From positions 496,001 through 560,000 of the forward strand of contig CAZIYT010000003.1 in the NCBI GenBank assembly GCA_964543545.1: 64,000 nt of DNA, in the 5' to 3' direction. Below the pieces are notes generated by a model. That model searched no databases and was not told the origin of the DNA. It saw only the letters and a list, made by a program, of their open reading frames with translations. Below, piece by piece: positions 1 through 10,400 of this stretch (positions within the stretch are counted from its first letter, which is position 1; each line of letters starts with the position of its first letter). The position numbers and the translations under genes were made by a program. Source of the stretch: UBA4416 sp964543545. GTDB taxonomy: Bacteria; Bacteroidota; Bacteroidia; B-17B0; Aurantibacillaceae.

Positions 1-7
1 GTCATAT

Positions 8-1021
8 ATGGTCACCTTACCTGTTTCCAAAAAACTATACCCTTACCCCACGGGTTGGTATGTGTTGGCAAAAAGCAGCGACGTCAAAAACGGAAGCCTG
101 CAAACGAGGCAATTCATCGGCAAAGACATTATTTTATTCAGAACACAAAGCGGCGTGCTTTCCGTGGTGGATGCCCATTGCCCGCACATGGGCGCACACT
201 TCGGACATGGCGGCGATGTAGTAGGCGAAACCATCCGCTGCCCTTTTCATTACTTCTGCTTCGATACCAAAGGCAACTGCACGGAAACCGGCTATAATAC
301 AAAGCCTCCTGCCAAAGCGGTTCTCAAAACATATACCTTTCGCGAGGTGAACGGCTTTGTGATTGTGTGGCACAGCATCGGCAGCGAAGAGCCTGCCTGG
401 CACGTCCCCGAAACCGACAATGACGACTGGAGCGAGGTAATGACCACCGACTTTATCCTCAACAGCCATCCGCAGGAAACGACCGAGAACAGCGTGGACG
501 TGGGTCACTTTTCTGTCGTTCATAAATATTCCAACGTACACGACCTGAAAGAGCTGACGGCCAACGGGCCTTACCTCAATGCCTCCTATGGCTTCAACCG
601 CAAAGGCGGTATCCTCAGCAATGCGGGCCTCAAAGCGGAGATCGATATTCATGTGCATGGCCTCGGCTATTCGTTTGTAGAAGTAAACGTCCCGACTTAC
701 CAACTGCGCACCCGCCAGTATGTATTCCCGACGCCGATCGCCGATGGAAAAATAAATTTAAAGATCGGGATGTCGGTAAAGAAAATTGACAAACCTTCGC
801 GGCTCAACCCTTTTCTGAGGGTGGTGCCAAAGACCCTGGTGAATAAGCTGGTGCTGAAGCAGGCCTTCAAAGGCTACGCACACGATGTGAGCCAGGACTT
901 CGATGTATGGCAGCATAAAACATTTATAGAAAACCCCGCACTTGCCAAAGGCGACGGACCAATAGGAAAATACAGGCAGTGGGCCCGGCAGTTTTATATT
1001 GGAGCTGATGAAAACCCCTAA
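8..1021 (+). CDS. Rieske non-heme iron oxygenase
   Basis: Predicted 337-residue Rieske oxygenase. The N-terminal half has a complete [2Fe-2S] Rieske motif: Cys58-Pro-His60 and Cys78-Pro-Phe-His81. The catalytic half has the mononuclear iron motif Asn161-x2-Asp164-x2-His167-x4-His172. Length and layout fit the sterol/ketosteroid type of Rieske oxygenase (cholesterol 7-desaturase/DAF-36 and KshA-like) better than ring-hydroxylating dioxygenase alpha subunits, which are usually about 100 residues longer. Such enzymes need a separate reductase, and none is in the window. The ATG lies 7 bases from the window edge, so an upstream start cannot be excluded. The 3' end overlaps the next gene by 14 nt. 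Rieske function is well supported; the substrate is inferred and unknown. Confidence 0.88.
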   Translation: MVTLPVSKKLYPYPTGWYVLAKSSDVKNGSLQTRQFIGKDIILFRTQSGVLSVVDAHCPHMGAHFGHGGDVVGETIRCPFHYFCFDTKGNCTETGYNTKPPAKAVLKTYTFREVNGFVIVWHSIGSEEPAWHVPETDNDDWSEVMTTDFILNSHPQETTENSVDVGHFSVVHKYSNVHDLKELTANGPYLNASYGFNRKGGILSNAGLKAEIDIHVHGLGYSFVEVNVPTYQLRTRQYVFPTPIADGKINLKIGMSVKKIDKPSRLNPFLRVVPKTLVNKLVLKQAFKGYAHDVSQDFDVWQHKTFIENPALAKGDGPIGKYRQWARQFYIGADENP

Positions 1022-1778
1022 GCTCATCATTGCGATAGCCAGCGTTAGTTGTATGCATTTACAGGCGCAGGATGAGGTGCAGAAAGGCATTGCGCTTTTC
1101 TACCGGCGTGCAGAAGGTTCAGTCGGCCTCAGCCCTAAAGCGGAGATCATCGAAGAAGCTATCACCATTCTCGAAAAAGAGCTGGGCGCCCAAAACCAGA
1201 CCGAGCTCACCGGTCAGTATTATCTGCAAAGCCTTAATTTCAAAGCGCGCTTCGTGTGCGCCAAAAAATCGGATAAGGAAAATGTACTGAACACGGCCAT
1301 TAAAATCGGGAAGATCCTGAAAGAAAAATATCCGAAGAATGGCCCCATCTGTTTCGAGTACATTGTGAGCGTGGGCTTGCTGGGCGAGATCTCGGGCGTG
1401 ATTAAAAGCGTGAACGATGGCGTGGTCAACAAGATGCGCTCCAACTCCGAAAAGCTCATCGCCATCGACTCGATGTACAACAGCGGCGCAGGCTGGAAAG
1501 TGCTGGGCGTGCTGAATTACCGCGTACCCAACCTGGGGATCATCATGAACTGGCCAAGCGTGAAGAATGCCAAAAAAATTCTGGAGAAAGCACTGCATCA
1601 CTTTCCGAACGACCTGGCCAATAATTTTTTCTATGCGGAAGCTTTGCGCGAAAGCGGGGAAGACGATCTCGCCAAACTCTATTACCAACAGATCCTGAAA
1701 CTGGAGATGCGAAAAGATTATTTACTGGAAGATCTTGACTTCAAAACCAAAGCGATTCTCATTCTTCAGAAGATGTGA
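1008..1778 (+). CDS. Exported TPR-like protein (TatT-like)
   Basis: 256-residue protein with an N-terminal signal peptide (MKTPKLIIAIASVSCMHLQA) followed by helical, TPR-like repeats. A clear pair lies near the C-terminus, around the motifs ALHHFPNDLANNFFYAEAL and DDLAKLYYQQIL. The frame stays open back to a TTG at 999, but the ATG at 1008 has a GGAG just upstream and begins a proper signal peptide, so it is preferred. The architecture recalls the TRAP-transporter-associated TatT family of periplasmic TPR proteins, although no TRAP permease is present. The overlap with the Rieske gene implies translational coupling and perhaps a shared envelope or lipid role. The function is otherwise unknown. 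Confidence 0.75.
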   Translation: MKTPKLIIAIASVSCMHLQAQDEVQKGIALFYRRAEGSVGLSPKAEIIEEAITILEKELGAQNQTELTGQYYLQSLNFKARFVCAKKSDKENVLNTAIKIGKILKEKYPKNGPICFEYIVSVGLLGEISGVIKSVNDGVVNKMRSNSEKLIAIDSMYNSGAGWKVLGVLNYRVPNLGIIMNWPSVKNAKKILEKALHHFPNDLANNFFYAEALRESGEDDLAKLYYQQILKLEMRKDYLLEDLDFKTKAILILQKM

Positions 1779-1942
1779 TTAGCCCTCTTCAGAGCCCTTA
1801 CGAAAATCTGTCAATGAATGGCGTGCCGTGGCTGTTTCTTCCATTTTAACTGTTCTCAGGGGAGGACGGGGCGTTTGTTCTTGTGGACGAAAAAAGCATC
1901 CCCTAAAATGTTTTTAACCAAACAGCCAAAGAATTTCCACCC
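1779..1942. other. Convergent intergenic region without clear signals
   Basis: Spacer between the rightward TPR gene and the leftward GWxTD gene. No strong GC-rich hairpin with a U-run is visible, and no open frame here looks coding. Confidence 0.5.
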
Positions 1943-3217
1943 TTAATTATCCAGGTACACCCTGCCCTGCCGCCACATGTCAACCGCCTGGTACCAGGGC
2001 ATTTTAAAGGTCTCGCTTCTTTCGAGGTTATAATCGTTATCCGTAAAAGGATTCAACACTTTGATGAACGAAAAAACCGTTGAGCTCGGATTGCCCGGCT
2101 CGCCGTAGATCCAGATCTCACCGTTCTTGCGCTTGTTTACCCGGTTGGGCGCGCCAAAGACGATGTACACCATGCCGCGGTCGGTTTTCCAACCTTCCTG
2201 GTAACTCGTAAATAATTTGTTGGCATCCTGCACACGGCCGTAATACTTCCGGATAAGCTCTGTACCCCGCTCGCGGCTGCCTCCCAGGTCAATCCAGAAT
2301 TTATCGATTGCTTCCTTCTGATTAGCGGCACTCATGCAGTTTTCGTATTCCCGTTTTGCCATGATATAGCGCGTGGCCTGGATCATCTGCTCCGAATTTT
2401 TAATGCCGGGATAAGAAGGCTCATACACAAAAAAGGTAATGCCTTCTTTCGTTTGCTCATTGGTTTTCAAATGGTAGAAACCTTTTTGCGGCAAGGTCAG
2501 CTTAAGGTTCTCCCCGCTTCCATACACACTGAACGTAGAGTCTGCCTTGTAGCTTTTGCGCACCACCGGCTCCTGCGAAAAAGGAGGTGGCGCCAGCCGG
2601 AAATCTTCGAGGAAATAATCGACGTTGAATAATTTCTCACCGTTCCTCTCAGACAGGATCACCACTTCTTCACCCGCTTTGTAGTAAGGTGTAAAATGTA
2701 CTTCCCCCCGGGTTGTTGTCACCAGGAAATTCTGGCGCGTATCCTTGCTTGTTTTATCGCTGTACACACTATTGGTATAACGGGTGCGCTTGTTCACATC
2801 TTCGATCCGGATATCCACGTGGTATTTTTGTCCTGCGCGCAATTTGAAATACAGGCTGCCTTTCAGGGGCTTCACTACCACATTCAGCTGCCGGTCGCGG
2901 ATCAATATAGCGGCCGTATCGAGCACCTGGCTGAGGTTTTCCTCAGGGCTCGTCATCACCAGTAATTTCACGTTGCTGAAAAAATACGTGCTGGTATCCG
3001 TACGCTTGTACACGAGCGGCTCATTGGAAAAGGAGTAGAACAAGCGGCTGACACTGTCGTTGATATGGTAGACGTAAAACTCGGCATCCAGCTCATTATT
3101 ATCTTTTTTATAAAGCCGGTCGGTACTCGATTGATTAACTTTCTGAGTATTGCAGGCTATCAAAAAACAGAAGCCGGTGAAAAAGAGGATCAGGTATGAT
3201 ACGGGATGCCTGTACAT
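1943..3217 (-). CDS. GWxTD domain-containing lipoprotein
   Basis: 424-residue predicted lipoprotein. The signal peptide ends in a lipobox (FLIAC) that would be cleaved before Cys. The central part is beta-rich. The C-terminal third holds the namesake motif Gly-Trp-Lys-Thr-Asp followed by RGMVYIVFGAPN, and a later EIWIYGEP stretch, both diagnostic of the GWxTD family. The family occurs in Bacteroidota and a few other phyla, and its biochemical role is not established. The frame opens at a TTG (3232), but the ATG at 3217 gives the cleaner signal peptide. It is the last gene of a leftward cluster with the HMA lipoprotein and the polysaccharide deacetylase, 36 nt after the former. Confidence 0.85.
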   Translation of the reverse strand: MYRHPVSYLILFFTGFCFLIACNTQKVNQSSTDRLYKKDNNELDAEFYVYHINDSVSRLFYSFSNEPLVYKRTDTSTYFFSNVKLLVMTSPEENLSQVLDTAAILIRDRQLNVVVKPLKGSLYFKLRAGQKYHVDIRIEDVNKRTRYTNSVYSDKTSKDTRQNFLVTTTRGEVHFTPYYKAGEEVVILSERNGEKLFNVDYFLEDFRLAPPPFSQEPVVRKSYKADSTFSVYGSGENLKLTLPQKGFYHLKTNEQTKEGITFFVYEPSYPGIKNSEQMIQATRYIMAKREYENCMSAANQKEAIDKFWIDLGGSRERGTELIRKYYGRVQDANKLFTSYQEGWKTDRGMVYIVFGAPNRVNKRKNGEIWIYGEPGNPSSTVFSFIKVLNPFTDNDYNLERSETFKMPWYQAVDMWRQGRVYLDN

Positions 3218-3253
3218 ATCCTGAAAATACAAAAAAAATAACGGGTAAAAAAA

Positions 3254-3598
3254 TTATTTCAGCTCAAAAGGCTTTCTTTCGTACTGGCAGCAATCTTCGA
3301 GTTTGCCGTAAGCATAATCGTCGCCGTAGTAGAGGTCGTTGTCGTAGCCCGCTTTAGCGATCAGCTGTTCAACAGTGTTGAGGTTGATCTTTGTGGTATC
3401 GAATCTTACGGTCATTAACTTCGATTCTACATCCCAGTTTTTTTCCAGGATCCCTTCTGAGGTAGCAGCCGCTTCGATATTCTTTTTACATTTTTCGCAA
3501 TTTCCCCACACCTTGAAGGTATCTGTTCTTTCAGGCTTATCTGTTTTACAGGCAGAAAATGATAACAATAAGATGACAAAAAAACAAAGGTATTTCAT
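3254..3598 (-). CDS. HMA-domain lipoprotein (heavy-metal-associated)
   Basis: 114-residue lipoprotein: signal peptide with Cys17 as the likely lipidated residue (LLLSFSAC), then one heavy-metal-associated ferredoxin-like domain of about 70 residues. The metal-binding loop reads GNCEKCKKNIE, with Cys34 and Cys37 forming the CxxC of copper or zinc chaperones, and KAGYDND is the typical end of the HMA fold. A short tail contains a Cys-Cys pair (EDCCQYE). The open frame extends to a TTG, but the ATG at 3598 preceded by GGA is the better start. It lies between a deacetylase and a GWxTD lipoprotein. A role in periplasmic or outer-membrane metal handling is inferred. Confidence 0.82.
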   Translation of the reverse strand: MKYLCFFVILLLSFSACKTDKPERTDTFKVWGNCEKCKKNIEAAATSEGILEKNWDVESKLMTVRFDTTKINLNTVEQLIAKAGYDNDLYYGDDYAYGKLEDCCQYERKPFELK

Positions 3599-3614
3599 TC
3601 CAAAAAGCTTAAAA

Positions 3615-4226
3615 TTAAAGAATTGCAAATTTATAATTTAATTTTAGAAAATGCTCGATATATTGTGGAAGAGCAAATTTTAAGTTTTTTTGGGCTTTTA
3701 CATTGTCGTGAAATACAATGATACTTCCGGGGCGTGTATAGCGGATAGAGTTATCCAGGCAGGTTTCGGGAGAAACCAGTTTGTCGTAATCATAGGTCAA
3801 TACATCCCAGAAAATAACTTTATACTCCTGCACCAGTTTTTTGAATTGCGATTTTTTGATCCTCCCATAAGGAGGTCTAAATAATTTAGTGTTCACCAGC
3901 CCTTCGCATTTTTCCACATTGGCAAGGTAATCCGGTGTGTGGGTTTTCCATCCCTTGATATGATTATAGGTGTGGTTTCCCACCTGGTGCCCTTCTTCCA
4001 GGATGCGTTTGTAAATGTGATGGTTCCTTTCGATGTTTTCACCAACGCAAAAAAATGTTGCCTTCACGCCATAGTGCATCAGGGTGTCCAATACCCAGGG
4101 CGTAAGCTCTTCCACCGGTCCATCGTCAAAGGTGAGGTAAACTACAGGAGCGTCTGTCTCCATGCGCCACACGGATTTTTTGTAATAGCGCCTCAACAGC
4201 TGAGGTGGACGGACTAAAAGGCTCAT
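3615..4226 (-). CDS. Polysaccharide deacetylase (NodB homology domain)
   Basis: 203-residue protein that is essentially one NodB-type carbohydrate esterase 4 domain. Motif 1 is TFDDGP (Asp34, Asp35), motif 2 is HTYNH (metal ligands His85 and His89), motif 3 is RPPYG (117-121), motif 4 is DVLTYDYD, and motif 5 is IVFHDN, so the catalytic set is complete. It is expected to remove N-acetyl groups from peptidoglycan or another amino-sugar polymer using a divalent metal. No strong signal peptide is visible; the basic N-terminus is short. The frame opens at a TTG (4253), but the ATG at 4226 is preferred. It is the first gene of a leftward cluster, 16 nt before the HMA lipoprotein. Confidence 0.9.
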   Translation of the reverse strand: MSLLVRPPQLLRRYYKKSVWRMETDAPVVYLTFDDGPVEELTPWVLDTLMHYGVKATFFCVGENIERNHHIYKRILEEGHQVGNHTYNHIKGWKTHTPDYLANVEKCEGLVNTKLFRPPYGRIKKSQFKKLVQEYKVIFWDVLTYDYDKLVSPETCLDNSIRYTRPGSIIVFHDNVKAQKNLKFALPQYIEHFLKLNYKFAIL

Positions 4227-4457
4227 GAAAAAATTTGAGGTAAAATTAATCAATTAACGATTACAAAGTGTGAATGATCATTTTTTAGATGCCTGATAAG
4301 CACTTGATTGAGTGTGCATTTTTGAGAGGGGAGCCAGCCCTCCTGCCAGGGCTTCATTTACATGCTCTTGTGCCTCTAATAATCAGATACTGACCGCTAT
4401 AGAGGGATATTATAGATAAATTTAAATCATTAATTCACCACTTTATTTTTAGTATAA
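4227..4457. promoter_or_regulatory. Divergent intergenic region upstream of the giant surface protein
   Basis: AT-rich spacer between the leftward deacetylase and the rightward 2000-residue gene; promoters for both must lie here. A small hairpin (AGCCCT 4336-4341 with AGGGCT 4348-4353) is visible. No exact TAnnTTTG motif was found close to either start, so no promoter is placed. Confidence 0.4.
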
Positions 4458-7400
4458 ATGAAAAGATTTTTTTCCCTTTTTATTATCAGCTCCCTGTTTT
4501 TTTCCTCCTATGCACAAACCAAAAATGAGGCGCTTTCTTTAAAACCGCAAAAGCTGGATGAGCAATCGCATCCAAACCTCGTGTATATGGATGCTGATAA
4601 AACGTTCAAGCTACCCGCTGACGGGGCTTTCCTGTACAGCAGCCTTATGGGTGAAACAGGCATTATTTCTTCGGGCTACAACAATAACGAAGACCATACC
4701 GTCACGATCAAAAACGAGTACCAGCGCACGATCTTTCTGAAAAGCCAGTATTTTTTATGCGACAACGGCGACCGCCTGGAGATCTATGACGGGCAGGACA
4801 TCAACGCCCCCCTCATTAAAATCGTTTCGGGCGTGCCCGACGAAAATTTCCTGATCCTTTCCAGCGGTGAATACCTGACCCTGCGATTTATTTCTGACAA
4901 CAACGGTACGTCAAAAGGCTTTCGTTTCAGGTTGGAGAACGGCCCTGCCCCACAAGGCAGGCCTGCGCCGCCTCTTCCCAACCCAATGGCCTGCGCCTCG
5001 ACGCCTGCCGCCGATGAATGTGTGAATGCACCGCTCATCTGCGACCTCAACGGCTATTGCGGCAATACCAGCGGTTCCTATACTTCGGGCAACACATCCG
5101 GCCTCGGCAATTTCTGCGGCTCTATCGAAAATAATTCCTGGCTGAGCTTCGTCGCCAGCGGCACCAGCGCTTCCCTGGCATTTAACTCCGGCGGCTGCCA
5201 GGACAACAGCTCCGGCATCCAGGCCGTGATCTATGCCTCTTCCAACTGCACAAGCTTCACCGAAGTATCCAACTGCGAATCGCAGGGAAATGGCGCCGGA
5301 AGCTTTACCATTACCACAAACGTGAACCTCGTGCCGGGACAAACCTACTATGTGATGGTCGATGGCTTTGCCGGGAACATATGCAGCTACACAGTATCAG
5401 CTCAGGCGGGTGTTGCCCTGGGAACTCAGATCACCGGCCCTTCGCAGGTGTGCCCGGGCTACAGCGCTACGCTGGGAAGCAGCTCGACAGCCTCTTCCTA
5501 TAGCTGGACCTCGACTCCTCCGGGCACCTATCCCAACACACAAACCATTACGGTGACACCAACCATAACAACGACCTACACCCTCACACTCGGGCCATCG
5601 GCCTGTACGCCTACGGGAGCAGTTGTTGTAAAAACTGTTACCGTCACCAATACCCTCAATCCCGCTAACATTACGGCACCCAATCCCATTTGCATGGGAA
5701 GCAACATCAACCTCTCATCACTCACCAATGGCGGCACCTATTCCTGGACCGGGCCTGCGGGCTTTACCGGCAATACACAAAACGTAACGGTGAATAACTG
5801 GACGGCCGCCAACAACGGGGTTTACGGGCTTACCATCAATTACGGCCCAGGTTGCGCCACAGCGCCTGCCACCGTCAACTTAACCGGAACACCTTCGCCC
5901 ACGATCAACCTCGCAGTAGCGCCATCACTTACGGTGTGCGCCGGGCAGGCGGTCACGATGACTGCCAGTGGCGGCACAGGCGTGAACGGCTATACCTGGA
6001 ACTGGAACTTATTACAGGCTACAGGAACCACTCAGTTTTGCATCAGCATTCCTTTTGTAGGCACAACCTGCAATAACATGCCTTTCTCCATTCCCGGTAT
6101 GGCGGCGGGTCCCAGCGCAACCTTTACTCCCAGCCAAAGCACACAGATTTGTGTATCGAGCGAAAATGCTGCCGGTTGCCCGGGAAGTAAATGCGTGAAC
6201 ATTGTCGTGCTGCCTGCGGCATCAGGCCTCACGGTTTCTCCGACAGCCACGATCTGTCCCGGACAAAATACACCGCTCACTGTAAGCGGAGGCAGCACCT
6301 ACACCTGGACACCAGCCGCTACTTTGAGCTCTGCCAACGGCGCCACTGTCACAGCTTCTCCTACAATCACCACAACCTATACCGTGAGCTCACCGGGTTG
6401 CAGCAGCGTACAAACCAAAACCGTTCAGGTGGTGGTGAACGGCGTACCTCCGGCCATCGGCGCTATCAGCGGGCCAACATTGGTTTGTGCCAATACTACC
6501 GGCTTAACCTATTCGGTCAACAACGTAGCCTCTACCAACTACACCTGGACGGTGCCTGCCGGAGCCAGCATTACGGCCGGTGCTAATTCCAACGTCGCTA
6601 CCGTTAACTTCGGATCTTCCGCAGGCACGGTATCTGTTGTGGCCGTGGCTAGCTGCGGAACAGCTACAGCAAGCATCAACGTAGCATTGAGCCCGGCGCT
6701 TAACCTCACGGTGACGCCTGCCAGCTCTAATATTTGCCTGGGCGGCACCGTTGCCCTCAGCGCCAGCGGCGCTACTAATTATACCTGGTCGCCATCCTCT
6801 TCTCTGAGCTCTGCCAACGGCTCCAACGTCACAGCCAGCCCGACAACCGCTACCACCTATACAGTCATCGGCGCTACCGGAACCTGCACTGGCTCTGCTA
6901 CCGCTAGCATTACGATGAATGGCGCCTTAAGCTTAACGGTGACGGCCAACACGCCGACGGTTTGCCCGGGCGCATCGGCTTTGCTCAACGTAACAGGCGC
7001 TACCAGCTATACCTGGGCCAATGCCGCTACCCTGAGTGCCTCCACAGGAACGGGCGTTACCGCTTCGCCTGTTGCCAATACGGTCTATACCGTAACCGGC
7101 TCTACTGCCGGCTGTACAGGCTCTGCAACCATCGCCGTTAATATCACCACAGTAGGCTGTATCCCAACATCCTGTAACCTGGCTGCCATCAGGTCCGCCT
7201 TAACTTCTGCCGGAAATGTCGAGCTCTTAGGCATGAACAATACCTGCAGCCTTTATTTCATCAATCCGCAATTCATGTCGGGCCCGCAGGCACAGGCTTA
7301 TGCGCAAACCTTCGGCGCCAACCTGATCTCCGTTCAATCCGCTGCCGAAAATGCCGACCTTCTGCAGGCCCTGTCGAACCAGGGTTACGCGGGACAGGTG

Positions 7401-10400
7401 ATCTGGATTGGCTTTACGGATGCGGCCCTCGAAGGCACCTTCGTATGGTACGACAGCGCCCCGGTTACATACTCCAACTGGGCACCCGGAGAACCAAACA
7501 ATTCCGGCGGCAATGAGAACTGTACACAGATTTATCCCGATGGTACCTGGAATGACCTCAACTGCAACGGCTACAATTCCTTATCGGTGATTGAAGTAAA
7601 CCTCTGCCCGCAGGTAAGCATTGTCAATGTACCGGTTCACTGTCCGAATACCAATGTCGCTATCAATGCAAGCACCATTCTCGGCTCACCGAGCTATACT
7701 TATACCTGGCTTCAATCAGGGACAGAAACTTTTACCAATACCAGCACTCCCGGCAATACCGACCAGATTACCGTGACCTCAACAGGCCCGAATACCTTTA
7801 CCGTGTATTCACAGGACAGGTATGCCTGCCCGGCATCCACCAGCATTACGCTGAGTGTAACCCCATCTCCAACCATTACCGCCAACAGCGCCACCATTTG
7901 CCTGGGCCAGCAAAGCGCTACACTTACGGCTAACGGCGCTGTCAACTATACCTGGACGCCTTCGGCCACACTCAGCTCTGCCAATGGAAATCCGGTGACA
8001 GCCACTCCTGCCTCCTCTACCACTTATACCATTACCGGTAGCGATGCCAATGGCTGCGTGGGCACAAAAACAACGGCCGTAACCGTCGTCACTACGCCGA
8101 CCTTAACGGCTTCAACAAATACAACCATTTGCCCGGCCGCTTCCACCACACTCAGCGTGAGCGGCGCAAGCACATACACCTGGTCGCCCGCGGGCTCTTT
8201 AAGCAGTTCCACGGGCAGCATCGTTACTGCAACTCCTGCGGCAACAACGGTATACTCCATTACCGGCACTAACAGCAACGGCTGTACGGGAACAACAACG
8301 GTACAGGTGACGGTTGCTCCCAACCCAACGGTGACGGCTACGGCCAATGCCACGATCTGTCCCGGCACAACCACAAGCTTTACTGCCAGCGGTGCCAGCA
8401 CCTACACCTGGACACCTGCAGCGACGTTAAACTCTGCCAATGGCGCTGTGGTAATGGCCACACCGCTTGCCAATACGGTTTACAGCGTCACGGGAACCAA
8501 TGCCGGCGGCTGCATCAACAGCACGACGGTTTCGGTAACCATTGCCCCGAACCCTACCATTACGGCCTCTGCCAGCACAACCATTTGCCCGGCCGGCAGC
8601 AGTACGCTAACCGTTAGTGGCGCCACCAACTATACCTGGTCGCCGGCGGCTTCGCTGAATACGGCGAATAGCGCGACAGTAATAGCCAGTCCTGCCGGTA
8701 CCACTACCTACACGGTATTTGGCGCCAACGCAACGGGATGTGCAGGAATCACCACAGTGACGGTAACCGTAACTCCTAACCCAATCATTACCATCACGCC
8801 AAATGCGACGGTGTGCCCGAACTCCTCCAATAGTTTAACAGCAGGCGGCGCCAGCAGCTATACCTGGAGCCCGAATGTCTTCCTCACCGGAAGCCAGTTC
8901 TCATCCACGGTCATCTCTACGCCGACGACAAGCACCACCTATACCGTAACGGGCTTAACCGGAATCTGCTCATCGACGGTAGCGGTAAGCCTGGTTGTTT
9001 CCAATACGGTTGTAGTGAATGCCACAACGGCAACACCAACAATCTGCCCGATGGGCTCGGCCACTTTAACAGCAAGCGGCGCCACCAATTATACCTGGAC
9101 ACCGGCTATTACACTGAATACGGCCAACGGCGGCACAGTTACAGCTACTCCTCCAGGCAGTGAAACCTATACGGTGACCGGTGCTACCGGCACCTGTACC
9201 AACTCGGCCCAGGTAGTTGTAACGGTTACGGTGAATCCTACCATAATCACTCCTGCCCTTACACCGATCTGTAACGGTGAAACATCGGCCATCACCGCTT
9301 CCGGCGCTTCCACCTATTCATGGTTACCGGCAACGGGACTGAGCGCTACCACAGGCAGCACCGTCAATGCCAATCCGGGCAGCACAACAGTTTATACAGT
9401 CACAGGAACTTCGCCGCTGGGCTGTAAGAACTTTACTACGGTGACACTCAATGTCATTCCGATTCCTACCATTTCCATTAATTCAGGCTCGATGAGTATC
9501 TGCGAAGGTGATAATACCAGCCTGACCGCATCAGGCTCTGCTACCGGCTCCTATACCTGGTCGGCTTCTCCGGCAGGACCGATGAGCGGCATCAATGCCA
9601 ACCCGGTGACCATCACGCCAACCACCACCACAACGTATACGGTGATCGGCACCAACGGCGTTTTACCAAAAGTGTGTCCTTCCGCACAGCAGATCACCAT
9701 CACCGTTATTCCAAGAAGCCAGGCGGTTGCTCCGGGACCTGTGCCGATGTGCTTCGGATCGCCTACCACGATCAGCGCTTCAGGCGGAAACAACTACTCA
9801 TGGTCGCCTCCTACCGGCCTCAGCAATCCAAACGACCCTGTCACCTTTGCGAATCCGCCGGCTTCTACCATTTACACGGTAACTGTTTCCAACAACGGAC
9901 AATGCCCGGGAACCGCCACGCTTTCCGTTATTGTGAATCCATTGCCTTATGTGTATGCCGGGCAGGACACAACGGTCAACATCGACGAAACCCTGACCCT
10001 GAACGGAACAGGCAATGTGGATGTAGGCTTCCTTGCTCCTACCTCAACACCGCTCAACTGCAATTTTTGTAATTCCGTGGTGGTTAATCCCCAGGAATCG
10101 ACCTGTTACGTGCTGATGGGAACAAACCAGTTTGGATGTCTGAACACGGATACCGTCTGTGTTACCGTAACCCGCGACTGGGACGTCTTTATCCCGAATG
10201 CTTTTACGCCTAACGCCGATAATACAAACGACATCTTTATTCCTGTGGGTTATGGCCTGAGTGAGATCAGCCTCACCATCTTCAACCGCTGGGGTACGGT
10301 GATCTTCAAAAGCAATGGAGAAACGGTTGGCTGGGATGGTACCTCGAAGGGCAAGACCTGCGAACAGGGAGTATACATCTACCAGGCTGATATCGTTACG

